Assembly (NCBI GenBank): GCA_963989245.1
Contig: OZ022340.1
Span: forward strand, 44,524,025 to 44,588,024
Length of the DNA stretch: 64,000 bases
Direction of reading: 5' to 3'
Source of the DNA: Nansenia antarctica
Taxonomy: Eukaryota > Chordata > Actinopteri > Argentiniformes > Microstomatidae
Numbering within the stretch: position 1 is the first letter of the stretch; each line of letters opens with the position of its first letter. Below the pieces are notes generated by a model, which was not told the DNA's origin, made no database searches, and was given only the letters and a program-made list of their open reading frames with translations. The position numbers and the translations under genes are program-made. This document shows positions 41,801-52,703 of this stretch, one piece after another.

Positions 41801-43738
41801 CAACCCCTATATTGGAAAGCAGCAGAGATAATCCTAGATTCACCACAGTGCAGTCACCTCAAGTCCATTGTCCTGCTCCTAGGAGGATTTCACACATTTA
41901 TGAATTTGCTAGGAGCAATTGGTACACTGATGGACGGTACAGGACTTAAGGACATTCTAGGGGTAGTCTATGGGGAGAACTCAGTAGCCCATATGATGAC
42001 AGGCAAATCAGTTCAGAGAGCATTCCGTGGCCATCTTCTGGTTGACAAATGTCTTAACCGCATGATCATATCAGAAATGGTAGATGATAGTCATGAATTT
42101 GCAGCAATGGTTGAACAGTCTGAAGCAATGTATACCTCAATAGTTAAGGGTGAAATGCCATTGGAAACAGTGTTCACATCAGAGACCCTCATTACAATAA
42201 ATGAAGAGCTGGGAAAAAGGAAGATGGAACTGTGTGCTAGATCCAAAACTAGTCAGTTGTGGCTAAATTACCAACACATGTTAGAAGTTGCTAGGTCACT
42301 AATAACAGCAGATCGCACAGGTTCCTGGCTTTTGCACCTACGCGCTGTTTCTGAATGCATGCCGATATTCGCTGCGGCTGGGCATTACAATTACTTGAAA
42401 TCGGCACACTTTTATGTCCAAGAGATGAGTCAGCTTCACATCAACCACCCAGATGTCTTCAGACAATTTGAAAAGGGTTTTCATGTTATCCGTCGCAGCA
42501 GCCAATCATGGGCAGGCCTCAGCTCAGATCTTGTAATCGAAACAACATTGATGAGGTCATTGAAGACTACAGGAGGGATGACACATGGAAGTGGAATGAC
42601 CGACAATCAGAGATCCCTTTGGACAATGTCAAAGGGCATAACATCAGAGTATAACACCGCAATGCAGGAGTTCTCAAACCAGACATACACAACATCAGAA
42701 CAGCACAAGGATTCAACAGAGGCAAGGATGAAAAGGGATGCTGCTGACCTGGAGAAGATCACTTCAAAACTTGCTATATGTTCACCTTTCTCTCCAGACT
42801 CTTCTTTAAGGAATGTTGTTACAGGTGTTGTCGCTGAGGATGGAGTGAACGTGCATGATTATGACTCTGTTGGACGCAACATCATGCACAAAATGATCGG
42901 ACAGCCGGCATTCACATTTTCATTTAGTAGAAAGGATAAAGCCATAACCCTTGGACAAAAATCGTCTATCAAGGTTGCTCCTGATCGAATCATTGATTCT
43001 GCACTTCTTTTTCAACGTTTCCTTATTGTCTCACAAACTGGAGAGCTGTCATTGGAGGAGGTTATGCGTTACGAACTCAGTCCTTTCCCTCCTGCCCTCT
43101 TTGAAGCCGGAAACGTCTTCCGCAAAGCTGATAAACCACAACTAGCGCACGCGATCTGTGATCATGCAAGTGATGCAATCCTAGATTCTGTACCAGAAAC
43201 GGAGCATTATGTTCTTGATGGTGGTTCACTCCTTCACCGAATACAATGGAAGCACGGACAAAGCTATGGTAAAATTGCACAGTCATATGCAGACTTCACC
43301 ATCCAACATTATGGCTCAGCTACAACCATTGTGTTTGATGGCTATGAGGATGGGCCATCCATTAAAGACAACACACATCAAAGAAGAGGAAACAATATTC
43401 ATCCCATTGTCAACTTCACTGCTGAGACAGAGTTCTCAGGTAAGAAGGAGGAGTTCCTGTCAAGAGATCTGAATAAACAGAAACTGATCCACATGATAAG
43501 TGATGAACTGAAAGAACGGGATTGCACTGTGGTCAATTCACTTGGAGATGCTGATGTAGACATAGTAAGGGCCGCAGTGGGATCATCTCTTCTTCACACC
43601 ACGACGCTGATTGGAGAAGATACTGATCTCCTCGTCTTACTTCTTTACTATGCACAGAGAGATAGCAAGGGCCTTTATTTCAGATCAGACAAGTCGAAAG
43701 CTGATGGCAGTTTTAAAGTGTACGCCATAAACCATTGA
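41801..43738 (+). pseudogene. FEN/CXC element protein, middle part with start of FEN-like nuclease domain
   Basis: Continues in frame from 37297 for 646 codons. The first ~430 codons have no recognised fold; LGGFHTFMNLLGAIGTLMDG and AAAGHYNYLKSAHFYVQEM are well-formed helical segments. From about 43205 the sequence shows flap-endonuclease-like landmarks: LDGGSLLHRI, then TTIVFDGYEDGPS with an arginine-rich QRRG shortly after, and LIGEDTDLLVLLLYYA, comparable to the acidic metal-binding DxD positions of FEN1/XPG enzymes. A TGA at 43736-43738 ends this frame; the family-like sequence resumes at once in another frame, so one base has been lost or gained. Confidence 0.7.
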
Positions 43739-44392
43739 AAGAAGTACTCGGACAGGATGTGTGTTCTCAGTTGCTGTTCATCCATGCTGTGACTGGCTGT
43801 GACACAACTTCCCGGATCTTCGGAGTTGGCAAAAAGACAGCATTCCAAAAACTTGTAAAAGGGGATCCTGTCCTTCAGGCTTGTGCCAATGCATTCACTG
43901 TACCAAACCAGACAACAGATGTGATCGATGACCTTGGGTGCCAAGCAATGGCTGTCTTTTTTGGTGGAAAGTGCACAGATTCGCTTGCAAAAATTAGATA
44001 TAACATTTTCAGCAAGAAGGTTGTCTCAGCTTCATAGACGGTAACGCCTGAACGTCTACCACCAACTGAATCTGCTACCAAATTCCACTGTCGTAGAGCA
44101 TACTACCAGGTCATGGTCTGGATGGGAACAGATGATGGTATATGCTCTAGACTGGGGCTGGAACCTGCAGGACAATAGATTTGTCCCACTCATGTCAACA
44201 ATGAATGCTGCTCCAGACAGTCTCTTGAAGGTCATTCATTGTAACTGTACCACTGCCTGCAAGACACTTCGCTGCTCATGCAGAAAATATGGACTACCTT
44301 GTACTACTGTCTGTGGACCATGTCAACTTCATGAATGTGACAATCCACATAACAAGTTTCTCCCAGAGGATCCTGAAGATGATGATGAGTAG
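43739..44392 (+). pseudogene. FEN/CXC element protein, C-terminal part: H3TH-like motif and CXC cluster
   Basis: The frame starting LKEVLGQDVCSQ (43732 on) carries FIHAVTGCDTTSRIFGVGK, matching the GCD...GIGxxxA helix-turn-helix of FEN/XPG nucleases. A TAG at 44035-44037 interrupts it. The sequence continues in the same frame (RLPPTESAT) and then shifts again near 44131-44137 into LDWGWNLQDNRFVPL. It ends with a cysteine-rich module: CNCTTACKTLRCSCRKYGL, then CTTVCGPCQLHEC, which resembles tesmin/TSO1 CXC DNA-binding repeats. Stop at 44390-44392. Three lesions in 400 bp show this copy is dead. Confidence 0.7.
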
Positions 44393-44624
44393 GCCTAAAG
44401 ACCACAATAAGTGGGTCATTTATTTTGTGTTCATCACCAAAGCCAGCTTTCTAGGTTGAATATAATAACCAATTTTAATTTTAGCCAAAATAAGCTACAG
44501 GCAGCCATTTTGATGATGCAAATGATGCATTCCTAGCAGATATATTTAGCTAGATATTTTGCTCGTTATTAATGTATAGAGGTGCCAGAATCAGTTTATA
44601 AATCCTTTAGAATTTTTTTCTAAT

Positions 44625-45144
44625 TTGAGATACAGGCATTCTAAGCTCCCAGTCGTCATTTTGGACACCATTTTGAAAATTAGGCCTCTTCGGAAGGTGT
44701 ATTTCCCTAAAACTTTAGTATGTTCCTAAGTATGTCTAGGGGTACTTGGGGTACCAGAATCAAATGACAAAATCATTTATATAATTTTTCTATTGACATA
44801 TATATAGCCATTTTAAGCTTGGCCGGCCGCAATTTTGGACGCCATCTTGAAAATGAAGCCTTTCTGGAAGGTGTATTTTCCTAGATTTTTAGTATGTTAG
44901 TGAGCATGCCCAGAGGTACCAGAATCAGTTGAGAAATCCTTTGCACCATTTTCTTAATTTGAGATATAGCCATTTTAATCGCCCCGGCGCCATCTGGGAC
45001 GCCATCTTGGAAATGACGGCTTTCGGAGGGGTCGATTTTGGTCGACTTTTAGTATGTTATTTAGCACGCCCCATACTACCAGAATCCATTGAAAAACCTT
45101 TTGTATCAATTTTGTTGGGGTTAAACCATATATTGACTCGCCTA
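44625..45144. repeat. Right long terminal inverted repeat of the FEN/CXC element
   Basis: Reverse complement of 34402-34915, with GGACGCCATCTTG motifs at 44837 and 44997 and a decayed GGACACCATTTTG at 44663. The 230 bp between the ORF end and this repeat (44393-44624) is non-coding. Confidence 0.9.
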
Positions 45145-45504
45145 TATACTGATTGAGACGCCTTACCTAGAAGAGAACCCCTTGGACAATTACTATCAAG
45201 ACTATTACCGTGTGGAATAGTGGATTACCCCCGAGGTCGTGTTGTGTCGTGGCCGGTTTTGTTTGTTTTGTTATATGTCAATACTGAACGGGAAGGAAGA
45301 CCCCACTGAACGAACGTGCGGGCTGTTCAGTATCCCCGCGGACCACGCCACGATACATCGGAGCCAGGTAAGCCATTTCCCCTTAACATCTACCTGAGTG
45401 CTGTCAGCTAACCCTGAGCTAATCTACCTGTGTCCGGCCACGGCCCTGTGTGGGAACGAGCCCATTGACTATCAATGTACGCACATTGCTGTTGGGTCGT
45501 GACA
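45145..45504 (+). repeat. 5' LTR, right part
   Basis: Resumes with TATACTGATTGAGACGCC (TAT being the duplicated target) and ends GGTCGTGACA, colinear with 52874-53227 of the 3' LTR apart from a 12-bp indel near 45330 and a few substitutions. Confidence 0.95.
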
Positions 45505-45909
45505 TAATTGGGGCGCTCCTCCGGGATTTGAACGATTGAATGATTTGTGAATGTGTTTGTTGGATAACTGAGTTAACCGCATTAGCTTTAGGCTAGGGAG
45601 CAATAGGCTAGCTAAACACCAATGCTAGTCCTATTAGCTAAGTTAGGGTTAGCTACGGAAGTGTGTGGTTTGTGAAGTGAAAGCACAGGAGTCATATTTG
45701 GCTTGGTAAATGATATTCACCGCCAGGAATTAGATAGAGGGGTGTATGTCATTAAAAGCAGGTTAGCTGTTTGTGTCAAGTAGCTAACGCAAACCAACAG
45801 TTTCGGGTAACATTCATTGGAATCTATCGGTTAGGATAAAGCAGCAGCTAATAGACAGGGTAGGAATGCAAAGTTAAACAACGTCAGTAGCTAATTACTG
45901 TGTTTCAGT
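45505..45909 (+). other. LTR element leader with primer-binding-site-like sequence
   Basis: The leader follows the LTR by two bases with TTGGGGCGCTCCTCCGGGAT (45507-45527), which resembles a tRNA 3'-end primer-binding site of the TGGGGGCTCGTCCGGGAT type. The rest is non-coding leader sequence up to the L2 insertion. Confidence 0.6.
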
Positions 45910-47150
45910 GGTTCAGCTTTTCTCCCTCTACACCAAGTCTCTTGGCTCAGTAATCTCTTCACATGGGCTCTCCTACCACAGCTACGCAGACGACACTCAA
46001 CTCTTCCTGTCCTTCCCCCCGTCTGATGTACACGTGGCAACCCGTATCTCAGCATGTCTCGCTGACATTTCAACTTGGATGGCTGACCACCATCTCAAGC
46101 TCAATCTTAACAAGACCGAGCTCCTCTTCATCCCCGGGAAAGCCTGCCCTCTCCAAGACTTCTCCATCACAGTGGAGAACTCTACTGTAACCCCCTCCCT
46201 GACAGCCAAGAACCTTGGAGTGATCCTGGATAACCGACTATCCTGTGCGGAGAACATTGCAGCAACGGCTCGCTCCTGCAGATTCTTCCTCTACAACATC
46301 AGAAGGATACGACCATTCCTTACCAGAGAGGCAGCGCAACTCTTGACCCAGGCACTGGTCATCTCCCGCCTGGATTACTGCAATGTACTCCTGGCTGGGC
46401 TCCCCGCTTCAGCCATTAGACCTCTGCAGCTCATCCAGAATGCTGCTGCCCGGCTGGTATTCAACCTCCCCAAATACTCGCATGTCACCCCTCTCCTTCG
46501 CACCCTGCACTGGCTCCCGATAGCAGCTCGCATCAGATTCAAGACCCTGGTGCTTGCATACCAGGCAGCTAAAGGGACAGCCCCTGCCTACCTGAAGGAA
46601 ATGGTAACCCCCCAAACCCCTGCCCGCTCACTCCGCTCCTCCACCTCGGCTGGCCGACTGGCCCCACCTCCTCTACACAGCATTCGGGCTGCCCGATCAC
46701 GTCTCTTCACAACACTGGCTCCCCGCTGGTGGAATGAGCTCCCCACGGCCGTCAGAACGGCTGAGTCACTACCCATCTTCCGTCGTAGACTGAAGACCCA
46801 TCTCTTCAGGTTACATCTTAACTGCTCCTCCTGAGACATCTTCTGACCCTTACCACTACGTCTCCTAAAGACACCCGCTTTCCCCTCTACTGTGTCCCTA
46901 AGAACTTCTATTGCCCCCTTGTACTGTTTCTCAGTTTCTTCCGGGAAAAAAAAAAAAAAAGTTTTAGTAGAAGGCGATAGGGAGAAGGTTTTTTCTTCTA
47001 TCAGTGGCCCCGGGCCCGAGCTAGATTACTCTTCCTGCAACGAATGGTGGATTGCTGATTCACATGCTTAGTATTCAAATGTATTGATTGTAAGTCGCTT
47101 TGGAATAAGGCGTCTGCTAAATGCCAAAAATGTAAAATGTAAATGTAAAT
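45910..47150 (+). mobile_element. 5'-truncated L2-type LINE in the LTR element leader
   Basis: The open frame from about 45910 to 46834 gives the reverse transcriptase C-half: HSYADDTQLFLSF (catalytic YADD), LNLNKTELLFIPG, TAKNLGVILDNRLS, ITRLDYCN-like VISRLDYCNVLLAGLP, AARLVFNLPKYSHVTPLL, LHWLPIAARIRFKTL and the terminal RRRLKTHLFRLHL. It is followed by a 3' UTR with a poly(A)-like run and the tail TAAGTCGCTTTGGAATAAGG then GTCTGCTAAATGCC and AAATGTAAATG repeats. This is the standard end of fish L2 elements. The 300-residue frame is uninterrupted, so the insertion is young. Confidence 0.9.
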
Positions 47151-47241
47151 GGTTGTTGTTGATATTAGACAGTAGTCTTGTGTATTGCGCTGTAGGTGCA
47201 AGCGTATTTTGTGTTATTGTATCATTGTGTATTATATCAGT

Positions 47242-50200
47242 ATGGCAGATACACAGATTGATATATCACAAGGTGTAGGGGGTTTGACGCGTGATCAGTT
47301 TAGGAGGTTAACCAAGGAGCAGTTAATTTAACTAGCTAGAGTGGAGGATATACAACTAGCGAAAGATATCCGTAAACCGGCAATTGTAGCACTGTTGACT
47401 CAGGTTTTGCACTTGGAGGACATGTGGTCTGAGCAAAGACAGATTATAGAGACTGAGCGGCAGAACGAGGAAAAGGAAAGGGTTCATAGAGAAGCAATGG
47501 AGGAAAGGGTTCATAGAGAAGCAATGGAGAAAGAGGACCGGGTTCACAGGGAAGCAATGGAGGAAAGGGTTCATAGGGAAGCAATGGAGAAAGAGGAAAG
47601 GATTCATAGGGAAGCAATGGAGAAAGAGGACCTGGTTCATAGGGAAGCAATGAAGGAAAGGGTTCATAGAGAAGCAATGGTTAAAGAGGAAATGGTTCAT
47701 AGGGAAGCTATGGCTAAGCTAGAAGTGGATAGGGCAGCCATCGCAGCTAAGGAGACTACCCATAACAAAGGCTTAGGAGCTGAGTTGGATAGGGCCCGTA
47801 GGTTTATGCCTCCATTTGAAGAAGACAATGTGGATGTTTTCTTTGAAATGTTTGAAAAAGTTGCTAAAGACATTGAGTGGCCAGAGGATAAATGGTGTCT
47901 CTTGGTCCAAAGTGTACTGACAGGGAAAGCTCAGAGAGCAATAGCTGCTCTAGACTGCAGGATAGGCCTGGAATATGGTTCTCTCAGGAAAGCAGTATTA
48001 GAGGCATATGGCAGAGTACCTGAAGCCTATAGGCATAGGTTTAGGGAAGTAAGCCGGCAGGTTGGCGAGTCTTACCTAGATCTATGGCGAAAACAGGAGA
48101 TAGCTATCGATAGGTGGATTAATTCCAGTGAGGTATGGGACTTTTCTGAACTAAGAGACTTGATAGTGTTGGAGCAATTCAAAACCAGCGTTCCTAAGGA
48201 GGTGGAGATCTACCTAAACGAACGTGAGGTGAAATCTCCACGACAAGCTGCAGAGTTAGCGGATAATTATGAGGTTGTCCATAGTAGTCGGTTTACTAAC
48301 CCGATTGGCAGGAGACGGCCTCTTGAATCAGCTAGTGGTGACCAGCAGTCTGGGAAGCCCATGGGGAACGTGTTTCGTTCTTCTCAGCCAGTCGACAGGG
48401 GCGCACCGCGACCTGACCGGTTCATAGGTCAGAGGTGGGGTGGTGCCCAGCCATCCAGTCGTAGTTACGCTTCCCCCTTAGAAATGCGGTGTTTCCGTTG
48501 TCATAAGGTGGGGCATAAGAAGACTGAGTGTCCTACTTTGAGGTCAAGGGAGGGCTCCGGTAGAATTGTGGCACTGGTGACTTCGGACAGGTGCATTGGT
48601 AATGACCTAGAGGGGTACAAAGGTTTCACCTCTAGCGGTGCGGTGTCATTGTCTCAGGAGGGTCCCCAGGTGCCCATAACTATCCTGCGTGATACAGGGG
48701 CCAGTCAAACACTGTTGTGTCAGGGAGTGGTGGATCTTCCACCGGCTTCATTTACAGGCAAATTTGTAATAGTTCATGGAGTGGGTGATGGTTATGTGAG
48801 TGCACCAATCTACCGCATACATCTCCATTCTGAGCTAGTGTCTGCTTGTGTTGAGGTGGCTGAAGTGGACAGTCTCCCGGTGAAGGGCACAGACTTACTG
48901 CTGGGTAATGACATAGCTGGGACTAGGGTTAACCCAGAAGTTACTGAGTGTCCAGTCTATCCTGTTGAGATCAGGAACTTAGAGTCAGAGTTTCCTGAGG
49001 TCTTTACCTCATGTGTGGTCACCCGAGCTCAGGCTAGAGAGAAGTTAGCGGCTAGCGCATCAGATCCTAGTGACCTATCCTCACCTCTAGTGGACGAGGA
49101 GCCAATGGTGGATCTTAGTGATACCATTTTCCCTCAGTTGGTGACCACTGGGAGTGTAGAGGAAAGTAGGGAGTCTATTACTGACATCCCCGCTGCTGAT
49201 GTAGTGCCACCCCAGGCTTTACAGCTAGCGGAAGAGACAGAGGGGGTTGTCTTTGATGAGAGTCGGGTTGATAATGGTGAAGAGTTAGACGTGAGTGAGG
49301 CTGTTAGCCATGCTGAAGCGTCTGGAGCTCCTGCCCTGAATCAAATTGATCTAGTTAGAGAACAGAAACAGGACTCTACCTTGGGATATGCGGTGAAAGT
49401 GGCAACCTCCGCTAGAGAGAGTAAGGAAGTGGCACTGGGATACTTTGTAAGAGGGGGTATTCTCTTTAGAAAATGGAGACCAGCCAGTAGGCCAGCTAGT
49501 GAGGACTGGTCTAGTTATGAGCAGATAGTGCTACCTCAGTGTTACCGTGGAGAAGTGCTCCGTTTGGCACATGGGTCAGTGTACGGTGGTCATTTGGGTT
49601 TCAAAAAGACCTTAGCTAAGATTAGCAGGCAATTATATTGGCCAGGGCTACGCAATGACGTAAAGGGGTTTTGTCGGTCTTGTCACACTTGTCAGGTGGT
49701 GGGGAAACAGGGCAGTAAACCGCCAGTTTCTCCGTTACAACCTTTACCTGTGGTGCAAGAGCCGTTCTCAGAAATCATGATAGATTGCGTAGGCCCCTTA
49801 CCCAAAACAAAGAAGGGAAATGAATACTCATTGACTATCTTAGACATCGCCACCCGGTATCCGGAAGCCATTCCACTTCGTAGCATAAGAACGAAGGTTA
49901 TAATTGAACATTTGTTGAAGTTATTTTCCTCTGTAGGTTTACCACGATCTATTCAGTCTGATCGCGGTTCCAACTTCACAGCCAAACTGTATCATCAAGT
50001 TTTGTCTGGGTTGAATGTAGCAGTAAAGCATTCCTCACCGTATCATCCTCAATCACAGGGAGCCATAGAAAGGTTTCATGGGACATTGAAAAACATGATT
50101 CGTGCTTTTGTTGAGGGTCAGCCTAAAGAGTGGGATGAGGCTATCCCGTTTTTGCTGTTTGCAATCAGGGATGCTCCTCCTGAGTCCTTGGGTTTTAGCC

Positions 50201-50886
50201 CTTTCGAATGAGTCTTTGGTCATGAGGTTCGAGGGCCATTACAGCTCTTGAAGGAGAAAATAGTTCGACCAGCACCCCCTGGTGACGTGCTAGAGTACGT
50301 GTCATTGATGAAGGCCCGGTTGCACTTGGCGTGTGAGGTTGCCTCGAAGAATTTAACTAGGGCTAAAGCTCGAATGAAGGCCAGGTATGACCAGAAGGCA
50401 GTGTGTCGCCTATTTGATCCAGGCGATTTAGTCTTGGTTTTAGGTGCAGGACCCCGCGGACCGTTGGGGCCTATGTTTTCTGGGCCTTACAGAGTCTTGA
50501 GGAAGGTTGGAAACCTCAATTATGTAGTCAGTACCCCAGAGAGGCGGTCTAAGACCCGCTTATGTCACATAAATGCCATGAAAGCCTATGAGGGAGAAAT
50601 ACCTAAGACGGTGGTAGCTTGTGTACAACGTGACCTACCAGATATTGGAGAGGAGCCCAGTGCTGGGGACTCACCCCCTGACATTGTTAATGTTAGGCTG
50701 TATAATACCCAGGCTCGTGCAGAGTTGGAAGAGAAGTTAGGGTACCTTACTGTCTCACAACGGGGGGATATAGTACACCTCATTGACTCTTTCCCATCAC
50801 TGAAACGAGATACTCCTGGTAGAACTGTAAGGCTGTACATCAGGGGTGCTCACACTTTTTGGAACCAAGATCTACTTTTCAAGTAG
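47242..50886 (+). pseudogene. Gmr1-type gag-protease-integrase polyprotein, two nonsense mutations
   Basis: The frame starts at ATG 47242 (MADTQIDISQGVGG), has a TAA at 47329-47331 (LI*LARVED) and a TGA at 50209-50211 (SPFE*VFGHEV). Gag: an N-terminal coiled coil with about nine VHREAME/K repeats (47480-47720), a capsid-like region (MPPFEEDNVDVFFEMFEKVA) and a zinc knuckle CFRCHKVGHKKTEC (48490-48531). Protease: ILRDTGASQTLL (48691-48705). Integrase: zinc finger ending CRSCHTCQ, core IDCVGPLP, SDRGSNF and QGAIERFHG, then a GPY/F-type FSGPYRVLRKVGNLNYVV region. It runs on toward a reverse-transcriptase N-terminal region (IDSFPSLKRDTPGRT, ~50785-50829) where an insertion cuts it. Confidence 0.9.
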
Positions 50887-50945
50887 CCAGTCTGCCAAGA
50901 TCTACCAGTCTAGTTTCAACATCGCAAACGTACATGCACGTACTA

Positions 50946-51006
<61 letters not shown>

Positions 51007-51111
51007 CCCAGCCTGCATAGTAAACTCACAATACACTTTCCCTCTCTCTGTCACACAGCCACAGGAGAAGACCATCACAAACCCTCCCTCTTTGCTATTC
51101 TCGCTCACACA

Positions 51112-51178
<67 letters not shown>

Positions 51179-51250
51179 TTGCCAGTCTGCATAGGGAGCC
51201 ATAGCACAAACCCTCCCTCTCTCTCCCCCTCTCTCTCCCTCTCTCTCTCA

Positions 51251-51327
<77 letters not shown>

Positions 51328-52150
51328 TTTCTCTCACTCACACACTGACAGCCAGTCTGCAGTACCATAGCCAACTACTGATCCAACAAACAGAAAAGTA
51401 AACCAGATACAAAACAGGTAGTTCCCTAGTTTGAAAGGAGGAAATAAATGCATTTCTCTACCTTAGTGGGAGACCTGGCACTGGGAGGAGGCAGCTAGTT
51501 TCTAATAGTCAGGGCTGTAGGAGCTGGTTGCAAGGTGTCATCAGCCACTGTGGATCTGTCATCGAAAAGGCAATCTGCAGCATCGAGAAACTTTTTTCAC
51601 AATTTCGCCGTCTTTGAATGACTTCTTGTGTTTAACAAGAACGTGACTGACGCGATAAGAAGCTATCGTTGCAGCCGTACGTTTTCACTCTTTTGCCACA
51701 TTTCCCTTCTTCGAAATAGCCATCGTAGATTTGCTGATCAGACAGACGCATTTCCAATATCACATCGTGTAAAAAAGTCCTCCTCCCATTCTGGATGGAA
51801 GTTATACGTTATTGGTTTCTTACTTGGTCCAGCTTCCCCACTCATTTGTATAGCCTTTATTTAGTATTATATAGTAAATAGTAGAAATTGGAAGGCTAAC
51901 TAGGTAATTAGTGTCGCCGGTATTTTGTATTTTGTAGTTGGTGCTGTTGACTGCGCATGCGTGGTGAACCGTGTTAGGTGTAGGTGAAAAGATCAGATCT
52001 CAGACTGGCTTACCTGTACGTCAATCAAGTGGCAAAAGCCATAGTGAGGATGGATGATAGGCGAACTTTTTTTCTTCTTTTTCTTCTCGTTTTGTTCAAT
52101 GCCATGCGATCTACCCATACTACCTTTGCGATCGACGTATTGGGCACCTG
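50840..52150. repeat. Insertion with three (CA)n arrays between integrase and reverse transcriptase
   Basis: CAGGGGTGCTCACACTTTTT at 50841 looks like a hAT terminus. CA runs lie at 50949-51002, 51115-51176 and 51255-51324, each followed by a related block containing CAGTCTGCATAG and ACAAACCCTCCCTC. CCAGTCTGCCAAGATCT near 50889 pairs with AGATCTCAGACTGGC near 51998. The original gag-pol frame resumes at about 52151 (LETGNADPVKQHPY). The right end and target duplication could not be fixed. Confidence 0.6.
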
Positions 52151-52383
52151 GAAACAGGGAACGCTGACCCTGTGAAGCAGCATCCATATAGGCTTTCCCC
52201 ATCAAAGAAGTTGGTAGTACAAGAGGAGGTAGACTATATGACCCATATCGGAGTTATTGAGCCTTCAGACAGTGCATGGAGCTCCCCAGTGGCCTTAGTC
52301 GCTCAGGAAGACAGAGCAGAAAGGTTCTGTGTGGATTACAGACGTGTTAAGGGTGTCATCGCTGATGCTCTCTCGAGGTTGAA
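52151..52383 (+). pseudogene. Reverse transcriptase start fused to RNase H end (internal deletion)
   Basis: The frame reads VKQHPYRLSPSKKL, EEVDYMTHIGVIEPSDSAW, SSPVALVAQEDRAERFCVDY and RRVK, the opening of a gypsy reverse transcriptase. It passes abruptly into GVIADALSRL, which belongs to the end of the RNase H region. The catalytic YxDD motif and nearly the whole RT-RNase H are missing. The junction lies near 52350. It confirms that integrase precedes reverse transcriptase in this element. Confidence 0.85.
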
Positions 52384-52703
52384 ATTATATGTTAGATTAA
52401 TGGATTTTCCTACAGGAGTTAGATCAGATTTTCAAATTATTTGTGAACTCCTCATTTTCTGTGTTCTTAGTTCCAGGCTAGCGTAAACGTTACCTCACTT
52501 AAGACCAGACAAACATACTGATTTATCGCAAGCTTAGAATCTAGAGTACTAGAATAAAAGCTTATATGTGTTATGTTAGAAGTAGATAATATGTGTGTGT
52601 GTGTGTGTGTAAAGAAAATAAGAAAACAAGAAAAAAAGAGAAAACAAACACAAAATGAAGAAAAAGTTAATTGTGTGTGTGTTTTTGTTTATGGGGGGAG
52701 GAA
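52384..52703 (+). other. LTR element 3' untranslated region and polypurine tract
   Basis: Non-coding, with a short (GT)n run and A-rich purine stretches. The purine-rich ATGGGGGGAGGAA immediately before the 3' LTR (52691-52703) is the expected plus-strand primer. Confidence 0.75.

Larger units (their letters stand above)
34402..45144 (+). mobile_element. Unclassified long-TIR element encoding a FEN-like nuclease/CXC protein, TSD TAT
   Basis: The element starts TAGGTGAATCAAT and ends with the inverse ATTGACTCGCCTA, with TAT duplicated at 34399-34401 and 45145-45147. The uninterrupted LTR copy at 52870 shows GCTATACTG with a single TAT, confirming the insertion. Inverted repeats of about 515 bp (34402-34915; 44625-45144) enclose a repeated promoter region and one long reading frame. 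After removing the hAT insertion the element would be about 6.24 kb. There is no DDE transposase. A 3-bp duplication would fit Harbinger or CACTA types, but neither its termini nor its protein resemble them. I do not recognise a named superfamily. Confidence 0.88.

Noticed and set aside
43725..43745. Programmed ribosomal frameshift between the two halves of the FEN-like domain
   Set aside because: There is no slippery heptamer at the junction. Two further lesions follow within 400 bp, so decay is the simpler explanation. Intact copies would settle it.
50209..50211. TGA as a programmed readthrough codon in the gag-pol frame
   Set aside because: Readthrough stops in retroelements lie at the gag-pol boundary. 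This one is inside the integrase, and the frame also has a TAA early in gag, so both are simple nonsense mutations.
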